A program made the position numbers and the translations under genes. Shown one piece after another: positions 57,322 to 64,000 of a stretch of 64,000 nt of DNA (position 1 is the first letter of the stretch; every line of letters begins with the position of its first letter). Below the pieces are notes generated by a model. That model was not told the DNA's origin. It searched no databases and saw only the letters and a program-made list of their open reading frames with translations. Source of the stretch: Lunularia cruciata (Eukaryota; Streptophyta; Marchantiopsida; Lunulariales; Lunulariaceae); NCBI GenBank assembly GCA_948567375.1, contig OX419756.1, forward strand, positions 69,294,552-69,358,551, in the 5' to 3' direction.

Positions 57322-58844
57322 CTAGTTGATAAATTGACACGTTTTCCTAATTTCTCCTGCAGATCCCGTCAACGGTTCAAGGTTGCCCATCTTCACCATG
57401 GCAGCTGAGAACTCCTCGAACCAAGTCGATCCTCGGGCTGAAAATTCACTGACAACGCTTTTACCTGTAGTGTTGGTGATAAGTGCGGAATCGGTGATGA
57501 AAACTCCTTTGTTTGAAATGACACTTTTGTAATAAAGGTGGTCGAATCTGGTGGCAGTTGAATCAAGAAACATGGTGTTGTTTCTGTTACCCTTGGGACA
57601 AAGCTTTTTCAGCATGTTTGCAAATTCAGGATCCAGAGTGGGATCGGTGTCGTTAAGGCTGTCGCTTCCAGTGAAGTTATAGATGTGAGGACCAACACCG
57701 TTGCAAGTAGTTCGGCCGATGGTGTGAGCACCTGAGTATAAAATAATGCATGGGCGGAGGGATCAGATTTTTCCTTCAACGTCAGTTGACTTCACGACAT
57801 GCATCAGAATCTTACTATGAAGAGACGAGAAACGTTGAAACAAAATTTGAACCTTTTCATTAAAGTATTTTCTGGTACCTGAAAGCACGATCATCTCTCT
57901 GGCGTTGAATCCTTTGCGGGCAAAGTTATCAACCAACAGGTCAAAATTCAAAACCGGGAATGGTAGATTGGTGTTAGCGTCATCTGCCAAGGAAACGTTG
58001 CCATCTCTTCGGCCGAGATATACTGGCCAGCTTGGACCTCCAACCTGATATCAGTAAACGGTAATTGAGCGGAGAAGTTCACTTAAGTATAAATCTGCGG
58101 ATTCGAAGCTTGATCCTCACCACACTTAACTTGAGCTAGTCTCTACGATCATGAGAAGTAGATGTCCCCAAGGAGCTAGCTTACTTTCACAGTGGCCTCG
58201 TGTGCAGCAAGAGCAACAATATCTGCACATGACACAACACCTGGACAGACACTTTCGACAGCTTCCTTGATGAGATCGATTTCAGGGATTCCTCTGATTT
58301 CGAAGTTTCCAAATCCTTCGTTTTCTGCTGGACTATCAGCGGTGGAATTGAGTAGAATTGATCCATCACAACCCTGTAATTGTCAACTCAGATTAGCGTT
58401 AAAACATAAAACAGGACGGCAGGATAATCCTGAGTTATGCAACCTTACTTGGTTCGGCGTTGATATTAATTGAGCAAACGCTGGAGCTACTCTGAATGTG
58501 GTGAAGTTCACTCACTGTACACCGTCCTTTGACTCATAATCATTGCTTGAAGAACTGTGTGAACATATCTTTCAGGTTGTCTCTCACTCTACATGGAGCA
58601 GAAATGGTGGGTGTCTTACCCGAACCCAGCAATCATGAAACTGCAAGCGGTTAAAAGCTCCAGCCATAGTTTTGTCGGTTGCCAGAACCTCGTTAACCAC
58701 CTTAGACACAATGGTTGTTACTTGAGGACAGGTATAGTGATAAAATGTCTCGGACAGAGGACCACTATCTGCAGCTCCATGAGCAGTGTAAAGTGCTGCC
58801 AGAAGCAGGAGTCCGGAACATAACAAGGGTCCGCATGAACCCAT
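57322..58844 (-). CDS. PRX-A': class III secretory peroxidase, four exons (unit 2)
   Basis: Exons on the minus strand are 58,844-58,620, 58,373-58,185, 58,044-57,879 and 57,731-57,322, the same lengths as PRX-A, with all GT-AG borders kept. The 329-residue product differs from PRX-A at about three positions by my reading (Asn to Thr in the first exon, Gly to Glu and Ile to Thr in the last). The signal peptide, distal RLQFHDCWVR, GCDGS, GGPSWPVYLGRRDG and proximal LSGAHTIG are all intact. It is a functional-looking duplicate; introns and flanks are almost as similar as the exons, which points to recent duplication or conversion. Confidence 0.88.
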
Positions 58845-58918
58845 TGAAGCAAATTCCCGTGTTCCTGTTCTTCGTTCCGCTATCTGCAAGAATCATTAGA
58901 TTGCAGTGCATGCGCACT

Positions 58919-58925
58919 CTATATA
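58919..58925 (-). promoter_or_regulatory. TATA box of PRX-A'
   Basis: TATATAG on the minus strand, 75 bp upstream of the ATG, is identical in spacing to PRX-A. Confidence 0.55.
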
Positions 58926-58949
58926 TCAGCAACTGAAAAAAGAGAGAAA

Positions 58950-61900
58950 TCAAAGTAGAACTTATTGAGCATGCATTGTAAACGAGTGAATGTCAAAGTT
59001 TTTATCAAGTCATTCATTCGATGATCTGTTTCTCTAATCAAAGTTACCCACCAGACGATGCCAATGCAATGCGATGTTTCGTAGGGTAGTATGAGAAGCA
59101 CTCAAGGTCTGAGTGCTGCATTTACTTGATACTTAGCAAGAGAGGTACTTATACCCCCGGTGCTTGTCTTCAAGTTGACCCTTCTACTGATGTTGACGCA
59201 GTGTTTGGAGGAATTGGTTTTAGGCTGAACAGTAATTTCAATTTTAGGTGACTCGTGAAGCTGTAGATGTTGCTCGGTTTATGCAGTGCGATTAGGCGCA
59301 TGGATTCGTGGCTAGCGGTTATTACGCCAACATCCGTAATATTAATCTCGAGGTAATTGGTTAAGTATCATTTCTTTTAGCGTGAACAAGGAGACGATTT
59401 CCTGAAGTACTGGAAAACACGTTAGGACCACATCGTGTGCTAGGCACGTACCTGACCTGAAATTGTATATGATTTTGCTAATTTTCAGCTCATTTTTCGG
59501 TGATTTTCTACTTCCAACTAGTGTGGTTCTCATATTGTCGATGACGACAAGTAACTCTATACTTGTCGTCAATCACTCTCAATCAGGATTATCTGTTTCA
59601 GAGAAGCATAGATATGCAAGGCATATAACTTGAGTCGTGCACGTGAGCAGTACTAGCCACTGTTCGGACCTGTAATGTTCATGCCCCATGTTGATATGGG
59701 TTAGGGTCCGTGCAGATAAACAAACTTCATTTGTACATTTTTTCTATGCTCTGTACTTCCCAAGAGAACAGGTACTTGTACATGACCTATGCCCCAGAGC
59801 ATGTGGAGGCGTCATGACAGCTTTGCAAGCTACGTGCATATGAGACCACTTAGATTAAAGGAATCCTGCATTAGATCCTCATGCAGAGTTGACACACGAT
59901 TTACCTTTCACAGACGTTCGTCAGATATACAATTGTGATGTAAAATAATCTTAATTTCCTCTTATATTGGAACAAGAGGTGCATTGTGAAGTATAAGCTC
60001 TCAGCCGGACGTGGTGACCTCTGAATCTGCTCTTGAGTATCAACCGATCGCACTCAGACTTTTCATATATACTAGCATTAAATCGGACAATTCACTTACA
60101 TCTTTCCGATTTATATATGAGTATATGCCAGTTTCCTTAATCTGGTCAACCAATTTTGTAGAGGACAAACTGTAGTACAGGTGCTTCCATTCAGAGCTGA
60201 AGACACCAATTAAAGGCTAGATCATGGCATAGGAGGCTTATTCCATATCATGCCCATAGTTCTGTTCGGATCTACCTCGGTTTAGTTACTGTCGCAGTTA
60301 TCTCCAATCCTCCTTTGGGCGTCAAATATATGGGTAGTAAGCATATGTTTCGGACCCTTATTTTGACCATGGAAAGGAAGTTTTTAATATCTTTCTAGGT
60401 AGAGCTCGACGATGTTACTTCGCACTGTACTCGCGAGATGTTTTATATGTGTGGGACTGCATTGCTTTGTGTACATGGTCAAAACTTGGATCACGATGTT
60501 TGGATGGGAAATAAGGACATTGTCAAGATCTTGAGATGCTTGTTATGCTTCCATACCTGTAACATACTTATAAGTATGCGATATGAGAGCAGCTCATGGA
60601 TACGCTTAAAGATGACTATTCTGTGCAACGCTATTCAAGTTAGTGCTTATTTATTTCATCTATCCACTAACTAGGAATGGCGATTGAAAGTTAGTCACTT
60701 CTGAATCGGTAAATGCCATGAGCATTGCACGTACGGCTGCCTTTCAAGCTGCACTTTCATTTGACAGATGAGAACTAGGTAAAATGTGCCTCCTGATTAC
60801 AATCTCCATCGAGTCTATTAGCTTATGCATATTTCATGCTTGTACTGCAGCTGTACAACGATTACGCTTGCCTGCTATCATCATCAAATCTTCATATGCT
60901 TATATTTACGGTTTCTAGTACCTCCTCACAGGGGTTCCCACACATAATTCGTCCAAATATCCTTCCAGATAGATTGTTTTGACTTGCTTCTACTTACTGA
61001 CTCGGATCCGCTCTGACTCTCTCCGCACTGATTTCCTAAATTTCACCTCCTTGATCAACAAATGATTGAATGTGACCGCGTCGTCGACATTCTAAATACT
61101 TTGCATATGGCATCCACTTTGTTAGAGTTCAGATGCGCTCCGGATCCATTTCTTCGACCCGACAATGAATTACGAATACGATTAAAAATTTATGGAAGTT
61201 ACCATATGCATAACTTGCAGACGTCGATGTATTTTTGGTCTTCAGACTCCAGGGGTTATCCAGTATTTATAATAGATGCCAGTTCCGATTCCATTGACAT
61301 CAGTGAGGACCTTTCTGCAAGAAATAATTGACTCTTTCTCCTCTCTCGAAACCGCGAGAGTCTTGAGGTAGATCTCATACTGTCAAAGCATTTAAATCCT
61401 AGTAGTGGCCATATTAGATTCGATGTAGCAATGCACGAGTCTAAGGTGTAGATGAGAAAAGGGCACGGAATCATTTATCCCGGAAGTCAATTAAGTCATG
61501 GTTAGCCGTACATCCGAGACCATTGCCTAGCCAGGGACATGGCACGAATGTCTCTTTGAGTGCATAGCCTCAAGTCCACTGGTAGTTATCCAAAAGTCCG
61601 AGAGGCTGAAGTTTCCAACGGATCCAAGGACTGGCTCTGCACCGGTTCCTTGAGTGGTGGAAGTAGCAACTCCCCCGGAGCTGGATGTGGTGTTACGACG
61701 TTCAGAATCGTGAGGTTAACAGTAGCAGCGCATGCACCATTTTGGGTGCAGTATACATTATGTGGCTCACAATGAATTTCTGGAGTCTAAAGCGGAGAAG
61801 CAGAAGTCTTTACTTTCGTCATTGTTAGAGTCATCCGATTAAACAAGAAAAAAAATTGAATCAGAAAGCTGGAACTCACTTATAGAAACGCATGTGGGTA

Positions 61901-62127
61901 TGATATTGAGGACAGCTAACCTTCGTGATCACCAGCTTGCAATCGGGGCGCATGTTCAACATCAATATTCAACAGTAATTAGCTAACTCACTACATGAGA
62001 TGGCATAGATAAACTGCAAGATTGACAGACCCTCCTAACCAGTTGTACCAAAGAATATTTTGTGGCGAACTATAAGATTTCACTCAACCCTATGATCGCA
62101 GGAGGGGTCAAGTAAAAAATGAGCTGG
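58950..62127. other. Intergenic between PRX-A' and the PRX-B pseudogene
   Basis: No gene is supported. Similarity to unit 1 is very high up to about 60,990; after that, deletions and substitutions are common. The palindrome of unit 1 is represented by one arm only near 59,600-59,627, and one CACGTG core at 59,640. Confidence 0.6.
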
Positions 62128-62989
62128 TTGTATAAGCATTTAAACTGCTAAGTTTCAACCAACTGTAGTACTCAGATCATGAGTGCTTCTGGTCCATACT
62201 TGACAAAGTGCAACAAAGTTGACCTTGCATTCGCAGAGTCAGGTAAGTTCGTTACATTGAAAATGTCAACTCACTAAGACTATACGAACACTTTCACTTT
62301 TCAATTGGTTTGTTTGGCCTACTAGCTGATCATGAAATAATCTAGATGTATCCTCTCTTCCTTTCTAATTCTAGAGTTTCTGACAGGTACTGAAATGGCT
62401 TTTTGCATCTTTCAGAACAGCGCTAGCAGAAAGAACTGGGCGCCACCTAGCACTTGCCACAATACAGGTCTTCGTTATTCTCCGGCGCCGTGCTCCTGGC
62501 AGCCTGCGTACTTGACTCGAGTCATGCAGCTGCTAATGCTGCATCTCTGTCCGACATTCTACGCTCAGCCGTGTTTCTCAAGTGACAAAGATTGTTTCGT
62601 TGATGGTTGACAAAATTTGGGAAACCGACAAGACTTTGGCTGGAGCTTTGAATCCCATGCAGTTCACGATTGCTGGGACCGGTTAAGGCACCCCACATTC
62701 ACTATAGAACAGAGGGGAGAACCAGAGTTTGACTTACAGACTGGGCAAGGATTCTGGGGGGAACCTGCATGGGTAGTTTATGGACAAGAATCGCATCAGC
62801 AAAAAGATATTAGCGAGTTAATAAGTAAAAGTTACGATCTTCATATATTCGCGTAACTACCATGTCACGCAAAAATATGATTGTATATATTTATGGATTA
62901 TGACGACAATCAGGTTAGCTTCCCGTGATATATAATGTTCTTTGCTTGCGCTTATACAAGTTGGTATTTAACATGGGTGTGATGGATCC
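62128..62989 (+). pseudogene. Truncated PRX-B pseudogene (unit 2)
   Basis: The promoter TATAAG (62,131), leader intron borders, exon 1, intron 1 and about 18 bases of exon 2 are recognisable. An 8-bp deletion removes the start codon near 62,462. Small indels shift exon 1 (near 62,553 and 62,662), the donor GTAAGG reads GTTAAG (62,683), and the acceptor CAG before exon 2 reads CATG (62,972). Homology ends at GATGGATCC, 62,989. Exons 3 and 4 are absent. No peroxidase can be made. Confidence 0.88.
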
Positions 62990-63149
62990 CAATTAACAAT
63001 AAATCCAAAGTAACTTAAAATTATTAGCTTGTAGGCTAAGAGCATAATACATCGTCTCAAATTACGGCTTTTCTATTTGCACGTGTAATAAGCTGCGAAG
63101 ATGGGACAAATAATTTGGGAGGTTACAGCCTCAAATAATTTGGGAGGTA
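62990..63149. other. Unassigned junction sequence
   Basis: No gene is seen. A 17-bp segment (CAAATAATTTGGGAGGT) is repeated directly at 63,106 and 63,132. Confidence 0.5.
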
Positions 63150-63385
63150 ATTAGTAACTATTTTGTGCAAGTATTTTGAAAGTATAGAAGCCAAGGATGA
63201 AGATGTACTCATCATCTTTTCATTTTGAACTGTCTCCTCATTCATGGAGTTCTCTAGTGAGCAATGACTTGAGTCTTCAAGGTGCTCTGGAGCTTTTGTC
63301 TTGGAGGAGTGTGATGGAGTTTGGTTCCTTGACTTTTATGATGTAATACCTTAATAACATTCAGAGGTTCATATTGAGCAAGATC
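63150..63385 (+). repeat. Family C LTR fragment
   Basis: It matches the 3' part of the family C LTR (31,725-31,945): shared GAGTTCTCTAGTGAGCAATG, GTGTGATGGAGTTTGG and CAGAGGTTCAT. It is clearly diverged and incomplete, with no TG or CA end that I can fix. Confidence 0.6.
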
Positions 63386-63602
63386 CAAATTGTGTCATAG
63401 ATATATTATGGTACACATGCTTTGTTTTAAAGTTGTAATTTTCATTTCCTTTCTTCATTTTGTGTAGCTAAGGAGATAGTTTCATGGTTATAAGAAAAAA
63501 AAATTTGTTCTTGTATTATTTGGGGGCATCTTTGTACATGCATAAGTCCAAAGAATTGAGGTATAAAGACTTGTAGAGAGGGGTACAAAGAACCAAGGTA
63601 CA
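63386..63602. other. Unassigned sequence
   Basis: No gene or repeat was recognised. It ends at the border where similarity to 28,381 starts. Confidence 0.4.
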
Positions 63603-64000
63603 AAGACGGATCCAAAGAAGAACAGGTACAAAGATCCTTCACCCAACAATTCAAAACTAAAGACCATATAACATTTGAATGTTACCACCAACTAAGCAAG
63701 GAGCCTCCACCAAGGACCATTGATGTCCCACTAAAGAGTTCTTGCATGAGTATAGTGATTGTACCCACTAAAGATTGTTGGCCAAGGAGCCCTTGCTATA
63801 AAATTGAGTGTTGGCCAAGTAATTTCACTTATGCTCAAATTTCTAGTGATTAAACCCAATAGCAAAGAGCAAACTTAGATTCGTTGGAATTAGGACTTCT
63901 TTGGGTTAGTGGTCTTCATTACTATCAAAATGGTGAGAGTTCAAAGAGCAATGAGCAGTGAGAATTACCCCAACAATTATCAGCCACCACCAAGTGATGG
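63603..64000 (+). mobile_element. Start of a third copy of the leading retroelement, gag not deleted
   Basis: Sequence from GACGGATCCAAAG matches 28,381 onward and 1 onward up to CCCCAACAATTAT (63,978), then diverges. The frame from the ATG at 63,930 stays open to the window end and continues with a Pro-rich stretch (QPPPSDG) in place of the pol-end fusion of the other two copies. This is probably the gag start of the parental element. It may mark a third tandem unit or an independent copy. Confidence 0.5.

Noticed and set aside
60438-60674. 78-codon open frame between the peroxidases of unit 2
   Set aside because: The near-identical unit 1 sequence has an in-frame stop at about 21,506, there is no known motif, and no splice or promoter context.
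61062-61331. 89-codon open frame in unit 2
   Set aside because: The matching unit 1 region (about 22,050-22,340) does not keep the frame; it looks like chance opening in a diverging spacer.
28381-62989. Unit 2 as a mere assembly duplicate of unit 1
   Set aside because: It carries private insertions with target duplications (A5), a different truncation of PRX-B and scattered substitutions, so it is not a simple artefact. A haplotype join cannot be fully excluded without reads.
1-64000. tRNA, rRNA or other structural RNA genes
   Set aside because: I looked for cloverleaf-like segments and rRNA-like stretches and saw none I could support; primer binding sites only match tRNA 3' ends.

Overview
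The window reads as nuclear DNA of a land plant. It holds class III (secretory) peroxidase genes with the usual four-exon layout, Ty3/Gypsy chromovirus retrotransposons with C-terminal chromodomains, one Ty1/Copia fragment and AT-rich spacers. I cannot name the species. Nothing bacterial, viral or organellar was seen.

Layout. The window is built from a large tandem unit. Unit 1 runs from before base 1 to about 28,380. Unit 2 runs from about 28,381 to 62,989. From 63,604 a third copy of the unit's leading retroelement sequence begins. Each unit has a nested retrotransposon block (1-13,900 and 28,381-53,038), a remnant of another Gypsy family (13,901-14,993 and 53,039-54,138), an AT-rich spacer, an exon-like fragment (17,231 and 56,352), a minus-strand peroxidase gene (PRX-A, 18,201-19,727; PRX-A', 57,322-58,844) and a divergent plus-strand peroxidase. 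The plus-strand gene is intact in unit 1 (PRX-B, 23,520-25,083) and a truncated pseudogene in unit 2 (62,128-62,989).

Retroelements. I use working family names. Family A is a chromovirus of about 5.6 kb with LTRs of 409-426 bp, an initiator-Met-tRNA-like primer site and a chromodomain; its LTR carries perfect heat-shock-element arrays upstream of a TATA box. Family B is a second chromovirus with LTRs of about 760 bp that begin TGTAAT and end ATTACA. Family C is a non-chromovirus Gypsy element with a 679-bp LTR and a primer site resembling the tRNA-Asp type. Insertions are nested. A1 (565-6,171) sits in a family B LTR with target duplication AAAAG, and the same insertion is present in unit 2, so it predates the duplication. 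A5 (47,485-52,639) sits in a family A LTR of unit 2 only, with target duplication GTTAG, so it is younger. Unit 2 also acquired an inverted A fragment joined to a family C 5' half (29,146-35,447).

Function. The likely working genes are the three intact peroxidases, predicted to be secreted haem enzymes. All retroelement coding regions carry stops or frameshifts except the 3' copia segment, which is open. The signals most worth following are the heat-shock-element LTR, a roughly 4.8-kb tract of near-identity around PRX-A that looks like gene conversion, the loss of PRX-B in unit 2, and a perfect 56-bp palindrome present in only one copy. I did not find a clearly new multi-gene system. All identity statements are by-eye estimates.
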